The notes below the pieces were generated by a model that was not told where the DNA came from, searched no databases, and saw only the letters and a program-made list of their open reading frames with translations. A DNA stretch of 36,282 bases from Pseudoalteromonas luteoviolacea H33-S. Its GTDB lineage: Bacteria > Pseudomonadota > Gammaproteobacteria > Enterobacterales > Alteromonadaceae. Shown here piece by piece: positions 17,504 to 26,434 of the stretch (its first letter is position 1; each line of letters begins with the position of its first letter). The position numbers were made by a program, and so were the translations under genes. The stretch lies in contig NZ_AUXY01000109.1 of the NCBI RefSeq assembly GCF_001625695.1, positions 1 to 36,282 on the forward strand, read 5' to 3'.

Positions 17504-18832
17504 TCATTGCTCTGGTTTATTGGTTTTTGAAACCCTAATCTCATCGAGGGCGCTATCAAATCCGGTTGCAAAGTTCCATTTAAAGCTTTCACGTATTTCA
17601 TTACGCAGTTGCTGCTTTTTATCGCCTTCATCTTCTTTACTCGCCTCGATTTGCAGCGCTAAATCATCTAAAGACACAGCATCAGCGCCAGTAGTCTCGC
17701 CCTGCCACTGCTGCCATATATCACTTCTTTGTGACGCATTCGTCAGTTGCAACATATTGACTGCATCATTGACGAACTCGAGTCCTTGCTGGTTATGCAA
17801 TTTGAACATATCACCCATCATGGCTGTGCGCTGCATATCAGAATCGGTATTGTAGGTGTAATAAAGTTTAACCACGTTTTCATCATCAATATCACTGCCC
17901 TGCTTTGCATGATAAAAAGACGTAAATGCTAATTTGTCTGACTGAGTGCCAAAAAAGCTAAATAGCGCATCCGTGTGCGCATGTTCTTCACTTAATAATG
18001 TAAATAGGCTTTCTTTGTCATTGTCATTGTCAGACACCAGCGCGGCCATATCCAAAATACCGCGTGTCGCCAAGTAACTTCTTCCCTCTATACCCTGTTT
18101 CAGTTGAGTAAGTTCATCCATGGTGAACGCTTGAGCCGCATGGGTTAAATCTTCAATCATCTTTGCACCAAGCGGTTCTTGTGTGATAAACGCATGTGTA
18201 GGGTGCGCCTGATCAGGTTTATATAAACGCTTATCTTCTGTAGTGCCCCACATAACCCCAACAGGATAGCGGTTGCTAAGTGCCCTATCTGCTAACTCTT
18301 GCTCTCCCAAATCAAAGACAGACTTGGTTAAATCCAAGGTCACTGCCAATTTATCATCTGATAAAGCGCTGAGATTGTTAATGTAATCACTAACTGGCTC
18401 TTGGCCGCTCTGTTGCTGAGACACATATTGCTTTGACAGTGCAAAGGCGCTGTCTATCACAGTTTCAATTTGCTGGTCAGTGAGTTTATAAGCTAACGTT
18501 AAAAATGACTCATCCACAGGCAAGTAACGCAGCTTAGTTTGATGCGAGGATGACATTCTCTCAAAGATTGCCATAAAATCCTCCACCTGCGCTTGTGATG
18601 ACAAACCACTATAACTTGTCACCTCACCAGCTTCATTGCGCTGTGCGCCCCCTGATAAATCTGCGGCACCTTGAATAAACGCAGGTTTGCTTAAAAGTGG
18701 ATGGCGATTGATAGCTTGCTTAGACAAAGACACCGTATCCGCACTCACAGCGCTATTGTGCGGTTTATCATAAGAGGGGCTCATTGGCACAGAGGCGTAA
18801 CTCAATACACCATTTGCAGACGATACTTTCAT
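17504..18832 (-). CDS. Hypothetical protein, 442 aa
   Basis: No family recognised. The protein is soluble with no signal peptide or membrane segment, mostly helical in character and rich in Gln, Ser, Asp and Leu. Near the N-terminus is SADTVSLSKQA (about 30-40), a motif style also seen at the start of FlgM-like and other flagella-associated or proteobacterial hypothetical proteins; this is only a resemblance. The ribosome binding site TAAGGA precedes ATG 18832. Downstream is the Gabija operon on the same strand but 414 bp away, with a hairpin between, so co-transcription is unlikely. Codon use looks like that of the flanking core genes. Confidence 0.7.
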   Translation of the reverse strand: MKVSSANGVLSYASVPMSPSYDKPHNSAVSADTVSLSKQAINRHPLLSKPAFIQGAADLSGGAQRNEAGEVTSYSGLSSQAQVEDFMAIFERMSSSHQTKLRYLPVDESFLTLAYKLTDQQIETVIDSAFALSKQYVSQQQSGQEPVSDYINNLSALSDDKLAVTLDLTKSVFDLGEQELADRALSNRYPVGVMWGTTEDKRLYKPDQAHPTHAFITQEPLGAKMIEDLTHAAQAFTMDELTQLKQGIEGRSYLATRGILDMAALVSDNDNDKESLFTLLSEEHAHTDALFSFFGTQSDKLAFTSFYHAKQGSDIDDENVVKLYYTYNTDSDMQRTAMMGDMFKLHNQQGLEFVNDAVNMLQLTNASQRSDIWQQWQGETTGADAVSLDDLALQIEASKEDEGDKKQQLRNEIRESFKWNFATGFDSALDEIRVSKTNKPEQ

Positions 18833-18909
18833 AATAATCCTTATTATTCAATCATCTTAGGGTATCGGCAAACGGCTAGAATACTTAATAAAAAATCACA
18901 AAGTTTACA

Positions 18910-19731
18910 TTAGTTTCGCTGTACAGGTGCTTCAACTTGCTCACTGAGCACTGCTGACCACTTATGTTTTATCCTCGTCATTGTGCCGTTTTCTGTGATC
19001 CGCTGCCTGCCCAAATCAAACTGTTTTAAAAGTTTTTTTGCCATCGGATTGCCGTATGACGCAGCGATAAACTCTTTATTGCTATCAAACATGGGGAGTT
19101 TGACAATTTCATTCTCTAAATTATGTTGCTGCAGTACAATATCCCAGACCCCTTCATATCCAGCAAAGCCATGCACGCGTTTACTTTTTAACATCTCAAA
19201 ACCTTGAAATATGCCACCAACATCATACTTTTTAATGTCAGTTGCCTGAGCCCATTTAGCACCGTAATTAAAGCCACGCATTTGTGCAATGGTTTTACCA
19301 TCGAACGTAGCGAGCGAGTCCCACTCAATAGGTTGCTCTTTTAATACATATATACGGTAATAGACTGTATTAACATACTCTTTTGAATATCGATATATCT
19401 TAAGGCGTTCTTCGCTGATGCTAACGGGGAATATCAAATCAACACGGCCATTATCGAGATAAGTCAGTGCTCTGGCCCAGGGCACAACCCATAGCTCCAC
19501 GGTATAACCCATTTCATGAAAACTCTCACGGACTACATCCCACGCAAAGCCTTTAAATACAGGGCTGTCTTCACCCGGTGCTACTCGCACAACATGCGTA
19601 TCACCATTATCTAAAAAACCAAATGGCGCATAATCAGGTAAGGTAATAACCGACACAGTCTTAAGCGCAGCATGGCAAGCAAAACCAACGGATAAATATA
19701 CAACAGTCAATGCTCGCAACAACAGGACCAT
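18910..19731 (-). CDS. Periplasmic solute-binding protein, family 3 (orphan)
   Basis: About 273 aa from ATG 19731, preferred over ATG 19782 since AGGCGG lies just upstream and the product then starts with a signal peptide (MVLLLRALTVVYLSVGFACHA). The mature part matches the SBP_bac_3 fold of amino-acid-type binding proteins: ITLPDYAPFGFLDNG, FKGFAWDVVRESFHEMGY, WARALTYLDNGRVDLIFPVSISEERL, MRGFNYG and VHGFAGYEGVWD. No permease or ATPase gene is nearby, so it may feed a distant transporter or act as a sensor-type binding protein. It is divergent from the M1 aminopeptidase; the 241-bp gap contains both promoters. Confidence 0.85.
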   Translation of the reverse strand: MVLLLRALTVVYLSVGFACHAALKTVSVITLPDYAPFGFLDNGDTHVVRVAPGEDSPVFKGFAWDVVRESFHEMGYTVELWVVPWARALTYLDNGRVDLIFPVSISEERLKIYRYSKEYVNTVYYRIYVLKEQPIEWDSLATFDGKTIAQMRGFNYGAKWAQATDIKKYDVGGIFQGFEMLKSKRVHGFAGYEGVWDIVLQQHNLENEIVKLPMFDSNKEFIAASYGNPMAKKLLKQFDLGRQRITENGTMTRIKHKWSAVLSEQVEAPVQRN

Positions 19732-19972
19732 TTTGCCGCCTAAATAAATCGCTCTTATAGAAAGCTTAGTTAAGTTCGCCATTTATGACAAAGCAAATAT
19801 CGACAGAGCAAGCGTCTTTCAAAGTTATAAAATACAGCCTTTAGTATTAAATTAACCTTTAAAAACCCTTCATTATGTACTAGTTATATCTAGGCCTTGT
19901 ACACTAGTTCAGGCAAAGCTTGTTCTTAAGCCTCTCTCATGCACAACAATAATAAAACTTAATGGGGATACA

Positions 19973-22480
19973 ATGCGGTTGAAAATGTATATTTTTACAC
20001 TGATTCTGATAATGAATTCGTGGCTCGCCATCGCGACAGCAGATGTCGATTATCGATTGCCAACGCATGTCCACCTAAAGCATCAGTCAGTAAACTTACA
20101 AATCGATCCCAGTAGCCCCACTTTTTCAGGCTCGACTGAACTCAACCTGATACTCGAAATACCCACTAAATCGCTCGCATACCACAGTAAAGGCCTTGAT
20201 ATCACACAGGCCTCACTTGTTTATCAAGGTAAAAAGTGGCCACTCAATATAACAAAGCCAAATCAGTATGAAATTGTCACCCATGCATTACCCATAGAAA
20301 TCAAAGGCGATGCAACGCTTAAAATAAAATACCGAGCTGCAATATCTGACCATGTGGAGGGATTGTATCGAGTTCAAAATGACAAAGGTCAAGTGTATTT
20401 ACTATCACAGTTCCAATCGATGGAAGCGCGCAGAGTATTTCCAACACTGGATGAACCAGATAAAAAAGCGACATTTAGCTTTAACGTTACAACGCCAAAA
20501 TCATATACGGTACTTCACAACACCCAAGCAAGCTCTGTCACGTACGAGGGTGATGCAAAAGTCACTCAGTTCAATAAAACTCCAAAAATGAATACCGATA
20601 TCCTTGCACTGGCAGTCGGTCAATTTGCACAGCAGAAACTAACTAAAAACAATCTCAATACCATGGTATACAGCCCTGTGAGTCATAAAGCTATGCTGCC
20701 TCCTTATTTTGATAAAGTTGTCGTAGATTCCGTCTCCTTTATCGAAGATTATTTACAAAGCCCCTTCCCTTTCCAAAGGCTCGACTTTGTAATAGGCAAT
20801 TTTGGTGGCATTGCAGCGATGGAAAATCTCGGTTTAGTGGCATTAAATGAAAATCAAGTCCCCTCCTCAGATGCAACTTTGCGTGCACATTGTCAGTTTA
20901 AAAAGCTCATTGCCCATGAAATCGCCCACAGTTGGTTTGGCAACGACATAACCATGGCATGGTACGATGATTATTGGCTTAATGAATCTTTTACTGAGTT
21001 TATTGCCGCGAAGGTGGTTAAGACTCTCTATCCAGACACCGCATCTTGCACACATGTACCGCAAGCAAAGGCATTCAATGACGATAACCAGCATGCAATC
21101 CCACTGATTTTTGATGTTAAAACACGTGAAGATACAGTGGCATATGGTCAACTTTATTACACCAAAGGCCGCGCTATTTTAGAAATGCTTGAACAAGCTT
21201 ATGGCGCTGAAGCACTGCAACAGCGTTTACAACTTTACGTGAAAAAATTTGCCGGTAAAAATGTCAGTACGGACCAGTTTTTAGCCCTATTACCCGAGAC
21301 TAAACTACAAAACATGATCACCAGTTTCACCCAAAACACCGGCTACCCACTGGTAACCATTTCCAAAAGAGGTGATCATTATGTATTAGCACAAAACGAT
21401 TTATTAGATAGAAACGATATGCTCTGGACAGTTCCAGTATCACTAAAGTTATGGGATGGAAAACAAGTCTCCACACAAAAGCTGATATTAGAAGGCGCTG
21501 AACTTAAGATTACCCTCCCCGCCAACGTCCAAAGCATATTCCTAGATACAAATGGTGCTGGCTATTTTCGTTATATTGATGGTACAGGGCTTAAAGAGTT
21601 TCCTTTTGACAAGCTCAGTCCATCCGAGCAGGCCTCCTATCGGGATAATCAACAATCTATGGCAATCAGTGGCCACATTGAATACATGGCGTATATTGAC
21701 AGTGTGGTGCGGGAATTAAACCAACTGCCACTAGACTCAGAACAGGCCAATACACTCATCAACGAATTGCACTACGTATTTATTGACCATATACAGCTTG
21801 GCCATCAACAGCCATTCGCTCGCTATTTAAGTGCACAGATCACGCACCAACCAGACTGGGAGACTCTGCTTAAAAAGCCATATGGTGGAGACGTATTACA
21901 GTTTTTTGGCCTTTACTTAAAAGCACCTGATGCAATAAAAACAGCAAAAGAGTATTACTACAGGCCAAATAGTCAGCAGCACCCGCATTTAGATAAAATG
22001 ATTGCCGTGCTTGCAAGCAGCACAACCAATGCTCAGTACCAACAGTTAGTCACACAGTTTAAGCAAATGCCCAGTCAGGTAAAAGACAGCATGTTACCAG
22101 CACTGGGATATGTGAATAATGCCGAGAAAGTGAAACTGTACTATGACTTACTTCTTAGCGATGCGACAAAAGGCATGGTCATCGACGTGAACTTTCAATA
22201 TCCGGCTTTCAATCCTGCTCTCAGAGTCATTGCTGCCGATTTAATCGCAAAAAGAAAAGATAAAATCATTGCTCGAATTACGCCGGCTTCATTACAGTGG
22301 TTTCCATATAGCTTCATTACATCCTGCTCTAAGGCGCAGCAGCAGGCTGTCAGCAAGTTATTTAATACTTGGTTGCACATTGAGGGACTCGAAGAAAAGC
22401 TGAACGTCGTCATGCATAATATTGAGCAATGCACCAAACGCTCAAAAAAGATAAGCCAGAGCATTGCATCAATACACTAA
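19973..22480 (+). CDS. Exported M1-family aminopeptidase
   Basis: 835 aa with an N-terminal signal peptide (MYIFTLILIMNSWLAIATA). The N-terminal beta domain includes QFQSMEARRVFPTLDEPDKKATF, from which family-typical residues are evident. The catalytic part has the exopeptidase motif as AAMEN (281-285; usual GAMEN) and zinc motif HEIAHSWFGN (His315, Glu316, His319), with Glu338 in WLNES at the x18 spacing. Tyr in AYGQLYYTKG fits the transition-state tyrosine. The C-terminal ~300 residues resemble the ERAP1_C-type helical domain. It removes N-terminal residues from peptides in the periplasm or outside the cell. GGGGAT precedes ATG 19973. It is monocistronic and ends at a perfect terminator. 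Confidence 0.92.
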   Translation: MRLKMYIFTLILIMNSWLAIATADVDYRLPTHVHLKHQSVNLQIDPSSPTFSGSTELNLILEIPTKSLAYHSKGLDITQASLVYQGKKWPLNITKPNQYEIVTHALPIEIKGDATLKIKYRAAISDHVEGLYRVQNDKGQVYLLSQFQSMEARRVFPTLDEPDKKATFSFNVTTPKSYTVLHNTQASSVTYEGDAKVTQFNKTPKMNTDILALAVGQFAQQKLTKNNLNTMVYSPVSHKAMLPPYFDKVVVDSVSFIEDYLQSPFPFQRLDFVIGNFGGIAAMENLGLVALNENQVPSSDATLRAHCQFKKLIAHEIAHSWFGNDITMAWYDDYWLNESFTEFIAAKVVKTLYPDTASCTHVPQAKAFNDDNQHAIPLIFDVKTREDTVAYGQLYYTKGRAILEMLEQAYGAEALQQRLQLYVKKFAGKNVSTDQFLALLPETKLQNMITSFTQNTGYPLVTISKRGDHYVLAQNDLLDRNDMLWTVPVSLKLWDGKQVSTQKLILEGAELKITLPANVQSIFLDTNGAGYFRYIDGTGLKEFPFDKLSPSEQASYRDNQQSMAISGHIEYMAYIDSVVRELNQLPLDSEQANTLINELHYVFIDHIQLGHQQPFARYLSAQITHQPDWETLLKKPYGGDVLQFFGLYLKAPDAIKTAKEYYYRPNSQQHPHLDKMIAVLASSTTNAQYQQLVTQFKQMPSQVKDSMLPALGYVNNAEKVKLYYDLLLSDATKGMVIDVNFQYPAFNPALRVIAADLIAKRKDKIIARITPASLQWFPYSFITSCSKAQQQAVSKLFNTWLHIEGLEEKLNVVMHNIEQCTKRSKKISQSIASIH

Positions 22481-22484
22481 ATAC

Positions 22485-22508
22485 AAAGAGCTGAATTCAG
22501 CTCTTTTT
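22485..22508. terminator. Intrinsic terminator between convergent genes
   Basis: Perfect palindrome AAAGAGCTGAA / TTCAGCTCTTT (22485-22506) followed by further T residues. It serves the M1 aminopeptidase and, on the other strand, the GST gene ending at 22511. Confidence 0.9.
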
Positions 22509-22510
22509 AT

Positions 22511-23119
22511 TTATCCAAAAGTGCGCGCTTTTTGATAGGCAGGCCGTGCTTGAACACGAGTTAAATAAGCTTGAATATGGGGTCGATTTTCCAGTAGCTT
22601 TAAGCTGCCTGCTATTTCTAGTGAAATCGTCATCATGATATCTGCAGCGCTAAACTCATCACCTGCAAAATACGCTCGCTTAGCCAAGGTCTCATCAATG
22701 TAACCAAGATCTAAACTCAATTCTTTCGCAATATATCCATCTAATGGCGCGTCACCCGAACGAGCTTCCATTTGCATCAACAAATAGGTGATCAACGGCA
22801 GCCCGAGCGAACCTTCTGCAAAATGCAGCCACTCTAAGTACGCATAGTAAGTATCGTCGTCTTTAGCTGGACGAAGCAAACCTTCACTACTTTGATCTAG
22901 AATGTACTCCAATACGGCACCTGACTCACACAATACGTGACCATTATGTTCAATCACAGGGGCTTTATTTAGTGGGTGTACTTCACCTAAACTAGGCGGT
23001 GCTAACTTGGTACTTTCATCTCTTTGATGATGCACAACCTCAAAAGGCATTTTGAGCTCTTCAAGCAACCAAATAACCCGTGTCGAGCGAGACTCATTCA
23101 AATGGTGAACGGTAATCAT
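22511..23119 (-). CDS. Glutathione S-transferase family protein
   Basis: 202 aa, usual GST length. The N-terminal thioredoxin-like domain starts VHHLNESRSTRVIWLLEEL, with Ser10/Ser12 as possible glutathione-activating residues. It then has the cis-proline loop NKAPVIEHNG (Pro54) and the glutathione gamma-glutamyl binding pair Glu65-Ser66 in LCESGAVLEYI. The C-terminal helical domain contains YFAGDEFSAADIMMT, the N-capping box typical of GSTs. It is cytoplasmic. It lies 11 bp downstream of the DJ-1/PfpI gene on the same strand, so both probably form a two-gene operon, likely for electrophile or carbonyl stress and controlled by the divergent LysR regulator. Confidence 0.92.
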   Translation of the reverse strand: MITVHHLNESRSTRVIWLLEELKMPFEVVHHQRDESTKLAPPSLGEVHPLNKAPVIEHNGHVLCESGAVLEYILDQSSEGLLRPAKDDDTYYAYLEWLHFAEGSLGLPLITYLLMQMEARSGDAPLDGYIAKELSLDLGYIDETLAKRAYFAGDEFSAADIMMTISLEIAGSLKLLENRPHIQAYLTRVQARPAYQKARTFG

Positions 23120-23130
23120 TACTTAGCTCC

Positions 23131-23805
23131 TTACCCAGTCAGTTTATTCACAAGTAACTCGCCGACTGCGTGCGCACTGGCCGGGTTTTGCCCTGTGATC
23201 ACTCTCTCGTCTTCTATTGTAAAGCTCTGCCAAGGCTGTACTTTATTAAACTGCGCCGCCAATCTTGTTAGTGACTCTTCTAACAAAAATGGAATGTCGT
23301 TAATGGTGCCAAAATCGACTTCTTCTTCTCGCGTGAATGACGTGACTTTTTTGTCTGCCAGTAACGCTTTGCCATTACTTAACGTGATAGGCAATAAAGC
23401 CGCCGGCCCATGACATACCGCCGCAATCAAACCACCCGATTCATAGTGTTTTGCTGCCAAACTACTCATAGTTGTGTCTGTGGCTAAATCGCTTAACAAA
23501 CCAAAACCACCTGGGTAAAAAATAGCGTCATAATCATCTATGTTTACGTCAATAATCGGTTGCGTATTGTCAACTTTTTGCATGAATGCCGTATCTGCCA
23601 GAATATCACTATTTACTTGGTCACCTTCTGCATCTGTGCCGTATAACGGCGCTTTACCGCCTTTGAGTGACACAATATCAAACTCAATGTGATTGGCATT
23701 GAGCACTGCAACAACGTGAGTGAGTTCAGGAGCATACGTTCCGTTAGGCTGATCAGTATCTCCTAACGTGGCATGATTAGTGACTGGGATCAGAACTTTT
23801 TTCAT
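23131..23805 (-). CDS. DJ-1/PfpI family protein (Hsp31/glyoxalase III-like)
   Basis: 224 aa from ATG 23805, chosen over ATG 23859 because AAAGGA lies upstream and the product then begins directly with the fold's first strand (MKKVLIPVTNH). The nucleophile elbow AAVCHGPAAL gives Cys131-His132, and Glu27 in YAPELTHV matches the conserved acidic partner. FYPGGFG is the typical glycine turn. Members of this branch act as glyoxalase III or deglycase-like enzymes on methylglyoxal and other reactive carbonyls, or as chaperones; the exact reaction cannot be read here. First gene of an operon with a GST and divergent from a LysR regulator. Confidence 0.9.
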   Translation of the reverse strand: MKKVLIPVTNHATLGDTDQPNGTYAPELTHVVAVLNANHIEFDIVSLKGGKAPLYGTDAEGDQVNSDILADTAFMQKVDNTQPIIDVNIDDYDAIFYPGGFGLLSDLATDTTMSSLAAKHYESGGLIAAVCHGPAALLPITLSNGKALLADKKVTSFTREEEVDFGTINDIPFLLEESLTRLAAQFNKVQPWQSFTIEDERVITGQNPASAHAVGELLVNKLTG

Positions 23806-23870
23806 CTCTACTGTCCTTTGGCTTAAGTTATCTTGATTAGTACTGTATATTTTTTCCAAATAAATGATAA

Positions 23871-23909
23871 TTAGCTAAATCAGTGAAACTCTTTTGCTAT
23901 TTAGCAAAA
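23871..23909. promoter_or_regulatory. Palindromic candidate LysR operator sites
   Basis: Two palindromes sharing a TAGC/GCTA core: TTAGCTAA (23871-23878) and TTTTGCTA-TT-TAGCAAAA (23892-23909, perfect 8-bp arms). The second contains T-N11-A, the LysR-type box. They lie between the LysR gene and the divergent DJ-1/GST operon, where such regulators usually bind. Confidence 0.6.
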
Positions 23910-23958
23910 ATAGTTCTCTCATTTATCAAATTTAAACTTAAGAGTAGGCGTTTTTTTA

Positions 23959-24834
23959 ATGGATAGCTTTGATGGTGTTTTTGAATTTGTAGCGGTTGCT
24001 GAAAGCGGCGGGTTCTCATCAGCTGCAAAAGTACTAAATTGCAGCACCAGCCATATCAGTCGACAAATTTCTCGACTCGAGCAACGTGTAGGCTGTAGCC
24101 TGTTTGCCAGAACAACAAGACAAATCAACCTCACAGAAAATGGCGTCTTTTATTATCAGCAATGCAAGCAGCTGATCACTGGCTTGCAACAAGCCAATGA
24201 GCAACTCGCACAGCAACAATTTAATTTAAGCGGCACTTTACGCGTCAGTGCCGCAGGCGGTTTTGCTGAAAATTACATCGCCCCTGCACTGATGGCATTT
24301 GCCAAGCTTCACCCTGAACTGTCCATCGAAATCGACTTTAACAGCCGTATGGTTAATTTTGTTGAAGATGGCATCGACTTCGCCATTCGCTATGGTGAGC
24401 TCCATGACTCAAATTTAATTGCTCGCAAGCTCATCAGCCGCTCAATGATGGCTGTGGCAAGCCCCGAATACTTAGCCCAAAACGGGACACCCACTCACCC
24501 GTCTGAGCTTAAACACCATAACTGTATTATTGCTAATAACGATACATGGTCATTTTTAGTGGATGGCACAAAGCAAGGGTACAAGGTAAAGGGAAACTGG
24601 CGCAGCAACAATGCGAACGTTGTGGTGTCTGCTTGCATGCAAGGGCTTGGTATCGCCTATATGCCAGAACGTACTTTTGACAGCGCCATTGAGGCAGGGC
24701 AACTGACGCCTATTTTAAAGCCATTTTGGAGTTCGGGCGCAACGAGTTGGATTGTATATCAAAACCGTCAATTTCAGCCGCTACGTGCGCGTTTGGCCAT
24801 CGACTATTTACTGCAACATTTTCAAGACTTTTGA
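23959..24834 (+). CDS. LysR-family transcriptional regulator
   Basis: 291 aa, standard LTTR length. The N-terminal winged helix is VAVAESGGFSSAAKVLNCSTSHISRQ (positions ~12-37, the helix-turn-helix), followed by RLEQRVGCSLFART and the linker helix. The effector-binding domain starts at SGTLRVSAAGGFAENYIAPAL and includes DFAIRYGELHDSNLIARKL and VVSACMQGLGIAYMP, typical of the LTTR branch that includes AaeR/CrgA-like regulators. It is divergent from the DJ-1/GST operon with palindromic sites in the 153-bp gap, so it likely controls that operon and itself. The inducer is unknown. Confidence 0.93.
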   Translation: MDSFDGVFEFVAVAESGGFSSAAKVLNCSTSHISRQISRLEQRVGCSLFARTTRQINLTENGVFYYQQCKQLITGLQQANEQLAQQQFNLSGTLRVSAAGGFAENYIAPALMAFAKLHPELSIEIDFNSRMVNFVEDGIDFAIRYGELHDSNLIARKLISRSMMAVASPEYLAQNGTPTHPSELKHHNCIIANNDTWSFLVDGTKQGYKVKGNWRSNNANVVVSACMQGLGIAYMPERTFDSAIEAGQLTPILKPFWSSGATSWIVYQNRQFQPLRARLAIDYLLQHFQDF

Positions 24835-24956
24835 TCAACCATGCTCTAATTAAGCTGTTATAAAGTGTAATGTTTTTTCTTGGCACTCAGGATTACTATC
24901 AAAGACGATATTAACCCATACTCATCACGTATCAAGCGTGTTTAAGGAGAAAGTCG

Positions 24957-26045
24957 ATGTGTACTCGAGTGCTAAATAACCTCAATCGCAAGTACATTGC
25001 AACAGCTAGAAACATGGACTGGATGTTCCCTTTACCTACTAGCTTATTTACCTTTGATAAAGGCCTAAACAAAATAGGCATGCCCATTTCTGATAACAAA
25101 AAAGATAACGAAAAAGCGCTAAAATGGTGCTCAAAATATGCCAGTGTCGTTGCAATGGTCGGTGACGAGCAAAGTGGCTGGGCGTCTTCTGATGGCATGA
25201 ACTCTATGGGTCTGGCCGCAAACGTACTCTACGATTGCAATGCCACCTATGCGAAAGACCAGCCTTGCAAAGAAGGACAACTGAGCGTGCTGCGTTGGGT
25301 GCAATATGTTTTAGATAATTTCGTTTTTGTAAAAGAAGTTGTCAGCGAATTCGAGCAACAAAAAATTGAGTTGGTGTCAGCAGATGTGCCAAACAGTGAC
25401 GGCAAACCTGCAACATTACACCTATCTGTATCGGATGTAACAGGTAACTCTGCTATCATCGAAGTGTACAACGGTCAGTTTTACATTCACAGCAAAGATG
25501 AGTATGTCGTGATGACCAACGACCCTAGTTATGACCAGCAATTAAAAATTGATGCATATTGGAAGTGGCAATGGTCAGATGAAAATATTGCCGCCAGTCA
25601 CACCATACCGGGTGGACCATTTTCTGCAGACAGATTTGAACGCGCATTATTCTATATTAGCCATATGAATGCCCCGACCAGCCATGATGAAGCACTCGCT
25701 CAAGCAAAATCAGTTGTGGCGAATGCCTGTGTACCGCTTGGATATAATGTGCAAATGACTGAAAGCCCAAACATTTCAAATACGCTTTGGACAACGTTAG
25801 TCAATCACAGCGAGCAAAAATATTACTTTAGTAATGCTCGTACCGCCAACACCATTTGGGTGGACCTACATACATTTGATTTTAATGAGCCAGTGAAGTG
25901 CTTAGATATGGTCACCATCAGCTCAGACAATCAGGTCATCAATAATAGCTATGAAGGTCAAGTCAACGAGCTACTTACACCTGTGCTCGACCCATACAGC
26001 CCCAACTTATTCATCCCAGATGAGATATGCCGTATTGGTGCCTAA
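24957..26045 (+). CDS. Choloylglycine hydrolase / penicillin V acylase family protein
   Basis: 362 aa, Ntn-hydrolase of the linear amide C-N hydrolase (CBAH) family. Starting MCTRV, it would expose Cys2 as nucleophile after Met removal. Other active-site residues are in place: Arg18 and Asp21 in TARNMDW, Asn82 in GMNSMG, Asn188 in MTNDP and Arg226/Arg229 in DRFERA. There is no signal peptide, so it is cytoplasmic, unlike many Gram-negative homologues that carry one. Known family reactions include bile-salt deconjugation, penicillin V cleavage and, in some marine bacteria, acyl-homoserine-lactone hydrolysis; which applies here is not visible. AAGGAG precedes the start at good spacing. It is convergent with the oxygenase gene. 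Confidence 0.9.
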   Translation: MCTRVLNNLNRKYIATARNMDWMFPLPTSLFTFDKGLNKIGMPISDNKKDNEKALKWCSKYASVVAMVGDEQSGWASSDGMNSMGLAANVLYDCNATYAKDQPCKEGQLSVLRWVQYVLDNFVFVKEVVSEFEQQKIELVSADVPNSDGKPATLHLSVSDVTGNSAIIEVYNGQFYIHSKDEYVVMTNDPSYDQQLKIDAYWKWQWSDENIAASHTIPGGPFSADRFERALFYISHMNAPTSHDEALAQAKSVVANACVPLGYNVQMTESPNISNTLWTTLVNHSEQKYYFSNARTANTIWVDLHTFDFNEPVKCLDMVTISSDNQVINNSYEGQVNELLTPVLDPYSPNLFIPDEICRIGA

Positions 26046-26055
26046 CTCATATGTG

Positions 26056-26083
26056 CTCAGCATCGGATCCAACCGATGCTGAG
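26056..26083. terminator. Hairpin overlapping the 3' end of the oxygenase gene
   Basis: CTCAGCATCGG / CCGATGCTGAG, a perfect 11-bp stem with a 6-nt loop, 11 bases after the CBAH-family gene. It lies inside the last codons (SIGWIRC plus stop) of the convergent gene. No T-run follows on either strand, so it may stabilise or end transcripts without being a classical terminator. Confidence 0.6.
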
Positions 26084-26404
26084 TAACAGCCGCTCTCCTT
26101 TCTCTACCCTAGACACAGAATGTATACAGCGATCAGGTCGAAACAGCTTTACTCTGTCAGATTCATAAAGTGGCGACTGACACACAAACTCGCCACCTTT
26201 GTTGGCTTTTTTCAATACGAGATTCAATCTAAAGTGACGGCCTGAAGAGACTTCATCAACATGCTTAGGCACTTCACAGCCTTCTGGGAACTTAAGTAAA
26301 TAAACATCAAACTTAACAGGCCAATGTGCGCCCATAAGTAACATTTTATGATAGCCAGATTTTTGTCGACCAACTTGCCACTTGAATAGCTGTTTTAGCA
26401 CCAT
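26057..26404 (-). CDS. Small 2OG-Fe(II) oxygenase-like protein
   Basis: 115 aa. The pattern His48-x-Asp50 (PKHVDEV), His95 (CIHSVSRV) and Arg105 (GERLLLSIGW) matches the iron facial triad and the 2-oxoglutarate-binding basic residue of Fe(II)/2OG dioxygenases (cupin/prolyl-hydroxylase-like). At 115 residues it is a minimal fold, shorter than usual, so activity is not certain. Start at ATG 26404; a GGGAG ribosome binding site is very close, so GTG one codon later is an alternative. It follows the GNAT gene on the same strand (30-bp gap), likely a two-gene operon. Its final codons also form a hairpin. Confidence 0.7.
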   Translation of the reverse strand: MVLKQLFKWQVGRQKSGYHKMLLMGAHWPVKFDVYLLKFPEGCEVPKHVDEVSSGRHFRLNLVLKKANKGGEFVCQSPLYESDRVKLFRPDRCIHSVSRVEKGERLLLSIGWIRC

Positions 26405-26434
26405 CTCTCCCTTTTCAAACTCAAATATAAAGCA

